Shown: piece after piece, positions 42,565 to 51,591 of the stretch
Position numbering within the stretch: position 1 is the first letter of the stretch
Layout of the letters: every line of letters begins with the position of its first letter
NCBI GenBank assembly: GCA_964551015.1
Contig: CAZKBP010000027.1
Span: forward strand, 1 to 64,000
Source of the DNA: CAZKBP01 sp964551015
GTDB lineage: Bacteria; Bacteroidota; Bacteroidia; Cytophagales; Microscillaceae
DNA length: 64,000 nt
Direction: 5' to 3'
Notes under the pieces: generated by a model
The model's database searches: none
What the model was told of the DNA's origin: nothing
What the model saw: the letters and a program-made list of their open reading frames with translations, nothing else
Made by a program: the position numbers and the translations under genes

Positions 42565-44187
42565 TTATCGGACAAAGAAAGAGATCAGATAATTGTTCAG
42601 CTTCACCGGAAGGATTTCTCCTTTCGAGTTAACACGTTGTACACTCTCCACTTTTACCTGGAAACCATCTCCGGGTCGGGCTTGGAAGCCAGACATATTG
42701 ATCTGTCCTCCACTGAAGTTTTGCGTACTGATTGCTCTTCCTCCCCTAAATTGTCTTACTGAAATCTGAGATACCCGATAATTAGCTTCTTTGGGTAGGG
42801 TATTTCTAAAAGTCTCTTCCGCCACTGCTTGAATACTCAAACCAGGGATATTTGCAGGTACAGGCTGTTCGGGACTTACTCGGGTAGATCCACTTCGGTT
42901 ACTTAGGAACACATCAGGTGGAGGTACAGGGTTTACTCGGAACTCCGCAGTTCCCACGGGCTTACCACCACTACTCACCGATAAATTGAGCGGTCCTACA
43001 TTGCGTGGATAGATTGTAACATCTCCAGTAGCAGGTCCAGGTACAGCTGTACCGTTGTTTACACTGAAAGATGGACTATAAGCAGCTCCCAGAGCAGGCA
43101 CAGCCGTTTCTAGTGGGTTTGCACAGTTCTGATAGAGTGGGAATTTACTCTTAGAAAGTACCAATAGCGTGGGCTCTACCACGTTGTATTGTTTCTCCAC
43201 GGTAAAAACGGTATCTCGGTCTCCTCTTTTGAGGCGGATTTCACCTTTCCAAGTTTGCTCACCTTTTCCTTGTGCTGGGATTTTTACTTCACCCACACCG
43301 TCTACCACACGAATGGCATTCCCATTCACGCTCATTTTCACGTTGGCTTTGGTAGAGGTAGCTGATAAGAAAAGCGTAGCTGTGTAATCGGTACCTCTGG
43401 CGACAGTATTTGCATCGGCCGAAGCCATGGCGAGTACTCGATTAAACTTGATATCTTTGGTCAAATCACTGGCTCCCAATTCCTTCAAAATCTCCTGCTC
43501 GTAACGAATGATTTCGGTTTGTTTCTGCGTGAGCACCGCTAGGGCGGCTACCACAGGAGTTTGTCCGAAGTTTGCTTCCGCAAAATCCTTTTCTCTTTGA
43601 ATTGGATCATTCTTATAAAGTGGATTGTATTGATTACCGACTGCGAGCAGAGGAAAGGGACCACCTTTAGCCATTGCTTCTTCGCTTTTGGGTTTCTCAA
43701 AGCCTAAATCTCCGTACTCCTTGTAGAGATAATTTACGAAGCCATTCAGTTTTCCTTCTAGCTCGTAACCTTTCCCCTTTTCCTGAGTAGCGATCATGTA
43801 GGTTTCCACTTTTGTCTCTTCCTTAGGATTTTTGATTTGTCCTGTTTTTTTATCTCGCCCACCTCCGGCTTCATCTACCAATCTTTTCTTGATTTGGTCA
43901 ATTTCGCCGATGATTTTAGCGGTTTCTTTTTTGAGCTCTTCGGCTCTTTTGATTGCTTCTAGTCCTTTGGCGTCATTTCCACCTTTTTTCACTTTGTTTT
44001 TCAAGTTATCTAAGGCGGATTCGCTAGCACCACGCGCTGCATCCAGAGATCGTTCCAAACTTGCATTCAAGAATACAAATTTATCTACGATGGATGAACT
44101 TACTTGCAAGGCCAGCATCGCGGTCAATACGAGATACATCATATTGATCATTCGCTGCCTTGGGGATAATTCTCCTAAGCTTGCCAT
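42565..44187 (-). CDS. gldM: Gliding motility / type IX secretion protein GldM (PorM)
   Basis: A 540-residue inner-membrane protein. One N-terminal helix ('MINMMYLVLTAMLALQVSSS') is followed by a long periplasmic part. Residues ~40-220 are helical; the remaining ~300 residues form beta domains D2-D4. GldM and GldL make the proton-driven motor that powers gliding and secretion. The start 'MASLGELSPRQRMIN' is typical of the family. It follows gldL by 50 bp. Confidence 0.94.
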   Translation of the reverse strand: MASLGELSPRQRMINMMYLVLTAMLALQVSSSIVDKFVFLNASLERSLDAARGASESALDNLKNKVKKGGNDAKGLEAIKRAEELKKETAKIIGEIDQIKKRLVDEAGGGRDKKTGQIKNPKEETKVETYMIATQEKGKGYELEGKLNGFVNYLYKEYGDLGFEKPKSEEAMAKGGPFPLLAVGNQYNPLYKNDPIQREKDFAEANFGQTPVVAALAVLTQKQTEIIRYEQEILKELGASDLTKDIKFNRVLAMASADANTVARGTDYTATLFLSATSTKANVKMSVNGNAIRVVDGVGEVKIPAQGKGEQTWKGEIRLKRGDRDTVFTVEKQYNVVEPTLLVLSKSKFPLYQNCANPLETAVPALGAAYSPSFSVNNGTAVPGPATGDVTIYPRNVGPLNLSVSSGGKPVGTAEFRVNPVPPPDVFLSNRSGSTRVSPEQPVPANIPGLSIQAVAEETFRNTLPKEANYRVSQISVRQFRGGRAISTQNFSGGQINMSGFQARPGDGFQVKVESVQRVNSKGEILPVKLNNYLISFFVR

Positions 44188-44237
44188 GTTCTATATTTAT
44201 CTTTTAGGTTAAACCATTATTTTGTAAATACAGAATA

Positions 44238-45077
44238 CTAACCCTTCATGGCAGAAAGCATTCCACCGTAGACTTTATTCAAGGAAGTCAGGTTAGTCGT
44301 CAAGCTAGAAAGTTCTTCTTTGAATTTCTGTGTATCCTTGCTAGCATTAGCTACATTCTGCATCGCCACGGCCAAGCTGCTGTAGAAGTCGTTCATCGCT
44401 TTCACGTGCTTGCTAGCACTACGCAATTCTACTTCGTAAACTGCATTTAACTCGGTCAGATTCTTAGTAAGGCTTTGCACCTGAGCGTGATAAGCTTTTG
44501 CATCTTTGGAGGCATTTGACATTTCACTCATAGCGCTAATGGTAGCCGAGTAAGACTTGTTCATCTCCACAATAGCGTTAGAAGCTAGCTTTACGTTGCG
44601 AGCATATTCGCTGGTAGCTACGGAAGCATCTGCCAATTTAGTCATCTTAGAGACATTTTCAGCTAAGTCTTGCATTCCTTTGCCTAGGTTTTGAATCTTG
44701 TCAGGCGTAATAGAATTAGCAATTTGGCTTTCAAGAGCGGCTAGTTTAGCAGCTACTTTTTCATCTTGCTGAGGACGAGAGCTTGTGTTTGCCATCAGCT
44801 TGCCCATGTCCACATCTGGTCCTTGGTAGTCATCTCTCAATTGAGGATAAACCTTTGACCAGTCAGGACGAGGAGCATCTGGGTGAGCAGGCTCAAAACC
44901 TCCTAAGAAGAAGATCACGGCCTCGGTGGTCATCCCTACGCCGAGCATCAAGCTCGCTCCATCCAAGTGAAGAATTTTGAACATCGCACCTAAAATTACT
45001 ACACCAGCCCCGATACTTGTGATTTTGGGTACAATATAAGTGTAGAAATAGTCGATTCCACTCATTTTTCTTGCCAT
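44238..45077 (-). CDS. gldL: Gliding motility / type IX secretion protein GldL (PorL)
   Basis: A 279-residue inner-membrane motor protein. Two helices at ~16-36 and ~40-60 ('ITSIGAGVVILGAMFKILHL', 'LGVGMTTEAVIFFLGGFEP'). The conserved Glu in the second helix is the expected proton-pathway residue. The C-terminal ~180 residues are coiled, cytoplasmic, with two similar segments ending 'NLTELNAVYEVEL' and 'NLTSLNKVYGGML'. Confidence 0.93.
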   Translation of the reverse strand: MARKMSGIDYFYTYIVPKITSIGAGVVILGAMFKILHLDGASLMLGVGMTTEAVIFFLGGFEPAHPDAPRPDWSKVYPQLRDDYQGPDVDMGKLMANTSSRPQQDEKVAAKLAALESQIANSITPDKIQNLGKGMQDLAENVSKMTKLADASVATSEYARNVKLASNAIVEMNKSYSATISAMSEMSNASKDAKAYHAQVQSLTKNLTELNAVYEVELRSASKHVKAMNDFYSSLAVAMQNVANASKDTQKFKEELSSLTTNLTSLNKVYGGMLSAMKG

Positions 45078-45189
45078 TTCAGTAAAAGTTTAGATTTAGT
45101 TAATAATTAAAGAAAATAGATTTCAGCTTAATCGCTTATATAAAATTAGTATTTAGTTTAGTTCTATTAGTTAGTGTCTGCTTTCTTCA

Positions 45190-46374
45190 CTAGAAAGTAC
45201 CCGTGGAGCGTCCCAAGTTCGTTACTACACAACGAAATCCGATGGAGCTCGAGGCAGAATCCCAATGTTGGTAAGTGCGTGTTCCGGTTTCACAATAATA
45301 AGCAATATCTTTCCAAGAACCACCTCGCACCACACGTCGGTTGTCTGGGTTACGATCTTTGTCGCCGTCTTGCGTGATGGGTGGGTCAAACACGGGGTTC
45401 ATATCCCAAACCACGGGGAAGGCATTTTCTGCGTATGCATCCTGCACCCATTCGGCCACATTACCAGCCATATCATAGAGTCCATAGTCGTTGGGGAAGT
45501 ACTGTGCCACGGGAGCAGTGTAAGCAAAGCCGTCGTCGTAGTAATTACCACGTCCGGGCTTAAAGTTAGCCAACATACAACCCAGCGTATTTCTTAGATA
45601 GGGACTTCCCCAAGGATACTTGGCTAAGTCTCTACCACCGCGTGAGGCGTATTCCCATTCGGCTTCGGTGGGTAAGCGAAAACGAGGAGCAGGATAAGGT
45701 TCTCCTTGTACTTCCTTTTTATAGTAATTGAGGTGATAAGTTCGCCATTGGCAAAAGAAGCCTGCCGCTTGCCAGTCTACGCCTACCACCGGATAATCAT
45801 CAAAGGCAGGGTGCATATAGTAGTACTCCATAAGAGGATCTCCCATGTGGTGGGCGTAATCATAACGCCAACGGAGCGTATCTGGGTACATTTCGTTCAT
45901 CACTCGGATAGAATCAGGGCGCACGGGGGTAGTCCCGTTTTTCAAGAACATAACGTCCAACACTTGTTGTACATAATCTTCAGGAAGCTCTTCTTCGTTA
46001 GATTGCCTTCCTTCGGAGTAGGCGAGCAGAATATCGGTAAACAATCGGTACTGATTGTTGGTGATTTCTGTTTCATCCATGTAGAAGGCACTAATCGTGA
46101 TCTGTTTGTTGAAGTTGATTTGTGTGGAAGGCACGTCTTGGTCAGCTTGCCCCATGTGGAAAGTACCATTGGGTACGGTTACCATTCCGCTGGGGATATA
46201 CTGAGCATCATAGGCTCTTGTATTGTAAAAGGCTGTAATTTCTCCTCCGGAACCATCAATTCGATCCGTCAGGCTTTCGGCTCCTCTCCTTTTAAAGAAG
46301 CAACCCTCAATCAAAATGGAGGCCGCTAGCAAAGCATAACAAACAACTTTGTAACGCAAGTCTGTTTTATTCAT
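45190..46374 (-). CDS. gldK: Gliding motility lipoprotein GldK (PorK), FGE-sulfatase fold
   Basis: A 394-residue lipoprotein (lipobox in 'SILIEGC'). The formylglycine-generating-enzyme-like domain covers most of it: 'GTFHMGQADQDVPSTQINF', 'FYMDETEITNNQYRLF', 'RFRLPTEAEWEYASRGG', 'DMAGNVAEWVQDAY', 'RVVRGGSWKD'. GldK forms the outer-membrane-attached ring with GldN. ATG 46374 gives the lipoprotein signal; an upstream TTG at 46386 is less likely. It is the first gld gene, 228 bp after the porP/sprF gene. Confidence 0.93.
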   Translation of the reverse strand: MNKTDLRYKVVCYALLAASILIEGCFFKRRGAESLTDRIDGSGGEITAFYNTRAYDAQYIPSGMVTVPNGTFHMGQADQDVPSTQINFNKQITISAFYMDETEITNNQYRLFTDILLAYSEGRQSNEEELPEDYVQQVLDVMFLKNGTTPVRPDSIRVMNEMYPDTLRWRYDYAHHMGDPLMEYYYMHPAFDDYPVVGVDWQAAGFFCQWRTYHLNYYKKEVQGEPYPAPRFRLPTEAEWEYASRGGRDLAKYPWGSPYLRNTLGCMLANFKPGRGNYYDDGFAYTAPVAQYFPNDYGLYDMAGNVAEWVQDAYAENAFPVVWDMNPVFDPPITQDGDKDRNPDNRRVVRGGSWKDIAYYCETGTRTYQHWDSASSSIGFRCVVTNLGRSTGTF

Positions 46375-46602
46375 AACACCAAACAAGTTTTGTTTATTAT
46401 TTTAGTTTATTTACTACTTAACTTGATTCTAGTAGAGTTTTCGGGTTCTGAGGGCTGATGACCCTAGTACAAACATCATACTAAAAGGGACGAGCTATCT
46501 CAGAACTTACCATGTTGAACGAAGTTAAAACACCCTATATTATCCGGTGCTCGCAATAATAACGGCACACTCGGGATATTTATTTCAGTACGCTGTATCT
46601 AT

Positions 46603-47613
46603 TTAGTATCTAAACCTTACGGATCTGACTTTTGCTGGTCCAGTTGGAGAAGGTACAGGGATCGCGTAAGATAAAGTGATTTCGTGAGAGGTGGGTTGCT
46701 TGGCATCCTGTCCGTTGAAAACATAATCAAAGCTGTAGCCAATTCTGATATTATGGTCATCACGACGACGATTGTTTTTGCGTTTGACTTGGCGTGGAAT
46801 ATTCACGCCTACCAGAAAATTAGCTGATTCTTCATTTCGGAAAGAAGCGCCCACCCAAAACTTTTCATCGTATTCTACTAATGCTCCCGCATCTACGGAA
46901 AACTCATTAAATTCAGTTTTGAGCAACACACTGGGTGTCAACACCCAACTTCTTCTGCTATTGCGTCCTAAATCAAAGCTATAGCCTCCTGTAAGGTAGA
47001 AATTATTGGGTAATGCCTCCTGATTGAAGGTATCGCCAAAATTAAACTCAGTGTTGGTTAGGTGGTTGACACTCACACCCAAATAAAGCTTATCTGAGTA
47101 ATAATAAATTCCTGCTGCCAAATCAGGTTCTAACAAAGCTTCTCGACCATCTTGATCAAAGGGATCTCTAGGGTTCTCTTCCCGGAAGCGGTATTTATCA
47201 AAATCAATAATTTTGGTGAATATTCCCCCCCGAACCCCGATGGATAATCGGGAAGCATTGGAAAGTTTAACGTGGTAGGCATAAGAAAGTTGCACTTCCA
47301 GATTACGGAGCGCACCGATTTGGTCATTGACAATGTGTAAGCCAATTCCGCTGGCAAATTTAGGCAAATAAGTATTGAAACTGAGCACTTGGGTACTCGG
47401 GGTTCCTCCGTCGTCAAAGGTAGCATCATAAGCGGCCCATTGGGTGCGGTGTGCGAAAAAAAACTCGGTTTGACCAGAACTCCCCGCGTAAGCAGGGTTG
47501 AAATAAAGTTGGTTAAACATGTACTGGGTAAACTGAGCATCGGTCTGAGCAAATAGGGCTTGGTTGGATAGGCTCAGTACACAAAACAGGGCAAGAAGAG
47601 GTAATTTTTTCAT
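46603..47613 (-). CDS. PorP/SprF-family type IX secretion outer-membrane protein
   Basis: A 336-residue outer-membrane beta-barrel protein with a signal peptide (MKKLPLLALFCVLSLSNQALFAQ). The family start 'DAQFTQYMFNQLYFNPAYAGSSGQTEFFFAHRTQW' is diagnostic and the barrel ends in a terminal Tyr (RSVRFRY). PorP in Porphyromonas belongs to the core complex; SprF in Flavobacterium is needed for SprB secretion. Its place directly before gldK matches the porP-porK order. Confidence 0.92.
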   Translation of the reverse strand: MKKLPLLALFCVLSLSNQALFAQTDAQFTQYMFNQLYFNPAYAGSSGQTEFFFAHRTQWAAYDATFDDGGTPSTQVLSFNTYLPKFASGIGLHIVNDQIGALRNLEVQLSYAYHVKLSNASRLSIGVRGGIFTKIIDFDKYRFREENPRDPFDQDGREALLEPDLAAGIYYYSDKLYLGVSVNHLTNTEFNFGDTFNQEALPNNFYLTGGYSFDLGRNSRRSWVLTPSVLLKTEFNEFSVDAGALVEYDEKFWVGASFRNEESANFLVGVNIPRQVKRKNNRRRDDHNIRIGYSFDYVFNGQDAKQPTSHEITLSYAIPVPSPTGPAKVRSVRFRY

Positions 47614-47720
47614 TGAGTCTTAGGATAAAGCTCATAGACGGATGTCAGCTGGTGCACAAATCTTTATTTCTATATTAATTTCCAAACATCAGCGTATGAG
47701 TGATGATACCAATATTAAGT

Positions 47721-48506
47721 TTAAAGCTTATTTGCTAGTTTGATGTATTGCTCCAAAGCCCCGACCATCGAGGGTGCGTTGGGCATGGGTGCCTCTATGT
47801 CTAAAATCAGCCCTGCATCTCTCACTGCTTTGGAAGTTGTAGGCCCAAAAGCCGCGATTCGGGTACGATTCTGCTCAAAATCAGGGAAGTTTTCAAACAA
47901 AGAACTAATGCCAGAGGGGCTATAAAAAGCTAAGACATCATAATTTACGTCAGATAAATCAGAGAGATCACTCGCTACTGTACAGTACAAGATCATCTCT
48001 GTGTAGTTAAAACCATTCTCTTGAAGAAAATTGGGCAGATCATCTTTTCTAATATTGGAGCAAGGAAAGAGGAAGCGTTCGTTTTTATGCTTCTTCAAAT
48101 AAGGAAATAGATCACTTACCGTACGGCTTCCTGTGAAAATCTTGCGCTTACGGACCACGATGAATTTCTGTAAATAGTTAGCTGTCTGTTCAGAAACACA
48201 GAAATACTTCATATCAATGGGCACTTCTATCTTGTTCTCTTTACAGAGATTGAAAAAGTGCTTGACCGCGTTACGACTGGTGAAAATCACAGCCGTATGG
48301 TCTAAGATATTAATTTTTTGCTTTCTAAAATCTTTGTTAGTAACAGGCTCAATTTCTATGAAAGGTCTGAAATCTATTTTAATCTTATACTTATTGGCCA
48401 GATCGTAATAGGGAGAATTAGGAGTGCTCGGTTTGGGCTGTGAAATCAAAATGCTTGATACTTTCCTCAATCTGTCATGGTTAATTTGCATATGCGTCTC
48501 GCTCAT
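47721..48506 (-). CDS. hemD: Uroporphyrinogen-III synthase family protein (HemD)
   Basis: A 261-residue two-domain HemD-like protein: 'VSSILISQPKPSTPNSPYYDLANKYKIKIDFRPFIEIEP', 'HTAVIFTSRNAVKHFF', 'VLAFYSPSGISSLFENFP', 'RIAAFGPTTSKAVRDAGL'. HemD closes hydroxymethylbilane to uroporphyrinogen III (haem and sirohaem pathway). Sequence identity within this family is always low, so the call rests on the motifs. It lies between the porP/sprF and DUF4271 genes, within an apparent T9SS operon. Confidence 0.8.
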   Translation of the reverse strand: MSETHMQINHDRLRKVSSILISQPKPSTPNSPYYDLANKYKIKIDFRPFIEIEPVTNKDFRKQKINILDHTAVIFTSRNAVKHFFNLCKENKIEVPIDMKYFCVSEQTANYLQKFIVVRKRKIFTGSRTVSDLFPYLKKHKNERFLFPCSNIRKDDLPNFLQENGFNYTEMILYCTVASDLSDLSDVNYDVLAFYSPSGISSLFENFPDFEQNRTRIAAFGPTTSKAVRDAGLILDIEAPMPNAPSMVGALEQYIKLANKL

Positions 48507-48535
48507 ACACTATCTTAAATTGTGGGGTTATAACC

Positions 48536-49726
48536 TTAAAATAACCATTTAAATGCAACTAGTAATGGCACTAGTTCTGTGATGCAAAGATAGTAAAATA
48601 AATATAGACTTTTAAGTGCCACCTGTTTTATTACAAAAAAACTCACCAAGCCAGCCTGTATCAAGTGGAAGAAAAATACAAAATACTTCAAAGCCAATGC
48701 CTGCCCAATCCAGGCGGGCGGCAAGGTTACTACGGCATAGAAAATACCAACGGCAAAGACAGCATAAAAGAGCATAGAGAGCCGGAAATATTCGTAAAAA
48801 TGAGTTTGCTGCACCTCTCTCTCCACACCGAGCAAGAGTCCAAAAAAGTGGATGCCCGAATATTTCAGTGCAATCAGCCCCACGACCAACGCAATGGCCA
48901 ACAAATAATAAAAACCAAGCACACCCAAAGGCCAGTCTTCTCCACCCGCATCGATAAAGCTAATCTGATAAATTAAAAGTAAACACATCCCAATCACCAT
49001 CGCATGCACACTCATCAGCAAAAGATTACTGGGATTCAAGGGACGGTGAATCACATTTTGATCTTTGCGTGATAGAGCCGAGAGGCTGCTTCTGGCCGTG
49101 AAAAAGCTAAAAAACTGCTTGGTGTTCGTATTCAAAATCCAAGTATAAAGCAGTAAAATAATTCCAGAGACGAGGATGGTAAAATATTTTAGGTACTTGG
49201 CGTAGATGTTTAAGTTCACGAACTCTTGAGCATCCACAGGATTGGAATCCTTTCTCTGCTTTTTCCCCGTGGCCAGGCCAATGTAGAGTGAGGGTAGCGG
49301 TAATCTGCGCTTCTCATCGTAAAAAGAACAAAAGACCTTATCCTGATTATAATGTTCTGCCAGGCTATCTATGGAGAGCACCTGCCAACCTTCTTGTTTG
49401 ATTTCACGACACAAATGATTATTGATTAGCAAATACATCTCCTCCTGCGCATAAAATACCAACTGTTGCTCTTTGAAGGCTTTCAGTTCTAGCCAAAAGC
49501 TCATAGACTTCGGGCTTTGGTGTCGCGACTCGATATAAGGCACATAGCTTTCATATTTTTCATCATAAACCTGCCAAAAATCAGCAAGCTCATAGATGGG
49601 AAAATAATCCTCGCTATGCTCTGGTTCATAAGCCTGAGCAGACTGAATCTGGAGTATCCATAGTACCCAAAATCCCCATACATATAATCGAGTGTGTAAA
49701 TGTGAACGAAGGCGCATGGATATCAT
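48536..49726 (-). CDS. DUF4271 membrane protein
   Basis: A 396-residue protein. An N-terminal signal or helix (ending 'SAQAYEPEHSED') is followed by a ~165-residue soluble part and then about six to seven membrane helices with the DUF4271 pattern ('LNTNTKQFFSFFTARSSL', 'NPSNLLLMSVHAMVIGMCLLLI', 'KYSGIHFFGLLLG'). The function of this domain is unknown. It starts 61 bp after the BamA/TamA-like gene and ends 29 bp before hemD. Confidence 0.75.
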   Translation of the reverse strand: MISMRLRSHLHTRLYVWGFWVLWILQIQSAQAYEPEHSEDYFPIYELADFWQVYDEKYESYVPYIESRHQSPKSMSFWLELKAFKEQQLVFYAQEEMYLLINNHLCREIKQEGWQVLSIDSLAEHYNQDKVFCSFYDEKRRLPLPSLYIGLATGKKQRKDSNPVDAQEFVNLNIYAKYLKYFTILVSGIILLLYTWILNTNTKQFFSFFTARSSLSALSRKDQNVIHRPLNPSNLLLMSVHAMVIGMCLLLIYQISFIDAGGEDWPLGVLGFYYLLAIALVVGLIALKYSGIHFFGLLLGVEREVQQTHFYEYFRLSMLFYAVFAVGIFYAVVTLPPAWIGQALALKYFVFFFHLIQAGLVSFFVIKQVALKSLYLFYYLCITELVPLLVAFKWLF

Positions 49727-49787
49727 TTTTTCAAAAAAAAACTTTGATGTGAATGCCTAGAACATAAAAACCTCGGGAAAAATCGAC

Positions 49788-51548
49788 TTAGAAGCGGTTA
49801 ATTAACCCAAAATGAATCTTAGAGCGACTGAAGCTCAATCTTTGATCGTTGGATTGTCCAAGTGCGTAAACTAGGTTAAAGATACCTGCTTTGACCGAGA
49901 AACTCAAACCCAAGCCCACTCCCAAGGGATAGTCTTGGGTTAAGTCATCTAGCACCTCGGTACGGAGATAACCTTGGTCATAGAAAAGCAATACATAAGA
50001 TTCTGACCCAAAAAACCATCTCCATTCCGCCGTACCAATGGCAAAGGTAGAGGCAAAGAAGATATTTTCATTATGCCCCCGTAGAGTTTGTAGCCCTCCT
50101 AAGCGGAAAAGATCATTGAAAAATAAGGTTTCATTAAAAACGCCCCCCGCGTTGGCCCGTAGCATCAATACGCTTCTTTTGCCCGTGGGGAAATATTGAT
50201 GCCATTTTCCGGCCAATACCAATTGATTTCCCGACAGGCTGAGTCCTTCATAGAGCGAATCTGCCACGAAAGGATTTCGATCAATATTTTTGTTTCCCAG
50301 ATTAAAAGAAAACTCAAACTGTGTTCCACGACTCGGGTAAAAAAAATCGTCCAAATTATTCCATTCATAGCCCAGTCCATATGAGAAAAAGCGCATATCT
50401 GATACATCTGGCAGTTCACTAAAATCCTGAAAGAGATTCTCGTCTCCCACCGTAGATTGTCGATCATTCAAGTTAAACAGAAACCGCCCCGAGTTACCCA
50501 GATTATAATAAAGCGTCAAGCCAATTTCACGATTAATAAAACTAGAATCTTGCCTGATCAGATAAAAATCGGCTTGGGCATCTACACGGCTTCCAAACAG
50601 TAATGGGTGCTCGTAGGCCAGGTCTAATAATTGAGACTCTGGTCGCAGGCGTTGCCATTGAGCACTGAAGCTTTTGCCCGAGCGAAAGAGATTTTTGAGT
50701 TTAAGATTAAATTCTCCTGTTACTAGCAGATTACCTTCTTGTTCATTGGGGAGAATGCCAACGATACCATCAATCTGGTTTGATTTCTTTTTCTTCAATT
50801 CTAAATTCACATAGGCTTTTTTAGCCTTAAAATCTACCTGAGCAGGTTTTTCCATACGAAGATAAGGTAATTGTTTGAGTAGGCGTTCTGCTTTCTTGAT
50901 CCGTTCTTGGCTAAAAGTTTGCCCGGGGCGAATTCTTAGATATTTCGCTAAAAAATTAGATTTGACACGTGCATCTCCTTTTATTTGTAGGCTGTCAAAA
51001 ACAATGGCGGTTCCACGATCATAATCCAAACTGGCACTTACTTCATTGCCCTGAACGGTAAAAGGAGCAAGCCGAACGCTGGCAAAAGGAAAACCGTGGT
51101 CTTCTGCGTAATCAAGAATTTTTTCTTGAAGCAACTCGACTTCCGAGAATAGAAAAGGTTTATTCTGATAGAATTTGGGTTTGAAATTTACTTGATTTTG
51201 GATAAAACTAGGTAGATTACCAGCTTGCAGTTCTTTCCAAATATAGAGCGAGCCTAGGTGCAAATTAGCCCAGAGGGTATCCTGGCGGAAGGTCAGCTGC
51301 TTGATCCGCGCCTCCAAATAGGCTTCCTTTTGCAAATCTTGTAGGAGTTGGAGAAGGGCTTGGTGTGCAGACAGAGAGTCAGGGTAGGTCTTTTTATAGT
51401 CTAGGCGTTGTAATACTTTTTGAGCCGAGGAAGAAACGGCTTTGCAGAGCAAATAAACCTCAGTACTTTGGGTCTGAGCGTGTATCTGCACAGAAAATAC
51501 GAGGCCAATCGTGAATATTATGTATTTTCGGAAACTAAAAAATCTCAA
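49788..51548 (-). CDS. BamA/TamA-like outer-membrane protein with POTRA-type region
   Basis: A 586-residue protein with a signal peptide (ending VQIHAQ). The N-terminal ~265 residues are periplasmic, with a POTRA-like segment 'FDSLQIKGDARVKSNFLAKY' and 'FSQERIKKAERLLKQLPYL'. The C-terminal ~320 residues form a 16-strand-type barrel ('FFYPSRGTQFEFSFNLGN', 'GLQTLRGHNENIFF', 'PLGVGLGLSFSVKAGIFNLVYALG') ending in Phe. RG in 'LRGHNEN' corresponds to the conserved VRGF/Y loop. It is related to outer-membrane protein insertion factors. It is divergent from hemW, with 43 bp between starts. Confidence 0.82.
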   Translation of the reverse strand: MRFFSFRKYIIFTIGLVFSVQIHAQTQSTEVYLLCKAVSSSAQKVLQRLDYKKTYPDSLSAHQALLQLLQDLQKEAYLEARIKQLTFRQDTLWANLHLGSLYIWKELQAGNLPSFIQNQVNFKPKFYQNKPFLFSEVELLQEKILDYAEDHGFPFASVRLAPFTVQGNEVSASLDYDRGTAIVFDSLQIKGDARVKSNFLAKYLRIRPGQTFSQERIKKAERLLKQLPYLRMEKPAQVDFKAKKAYVNLELKKKKSNQIDGIVGILPNEQEGNLLVTGEFNLKLKNLFRSGKSFSAQWQRLRPESQLLDLAYEHPLLFGSRVDAQADFYLIRQDSSFINREIGLTLYYNLGNSGRFLFNLNDRQSTVGDENLFQDFSELPDVSDMRFFSYGLGYEWNNLDDFFYPSRGTQFEFSFNLGNKNIDRNPFVADSLYEGLSLSGNQLVLAGKWHQYFPTGKRSVLMLRANAGGVFNETLFFNDLFRLGGLQTLRGHNENIFFASTFAIGTAEWRWFFGSESYVLLFYDQGYLRTEVLDDLTQDYPLGVGLGLSFSVKAGIFNLVYALGQSNDQRLSFSRSKIHFGLINRF

Positions 51549-51591
51549 AATTATTTATGAATAATAATTAACTTAACTCTATTCTAACCCT

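Noticed and set aside
45706..46329. 207-residue frame on the plus strand
   Set aside because: It lies entirely antisense to gldK, whose FGE motifs are clear.
45190..46374. GldK as a sulfatase-modifying enzyme
   Set aside because: The FGE fold is clear, but the lipobox and the gldLMN neighbours identify it as the structural GldK of the type IX system.
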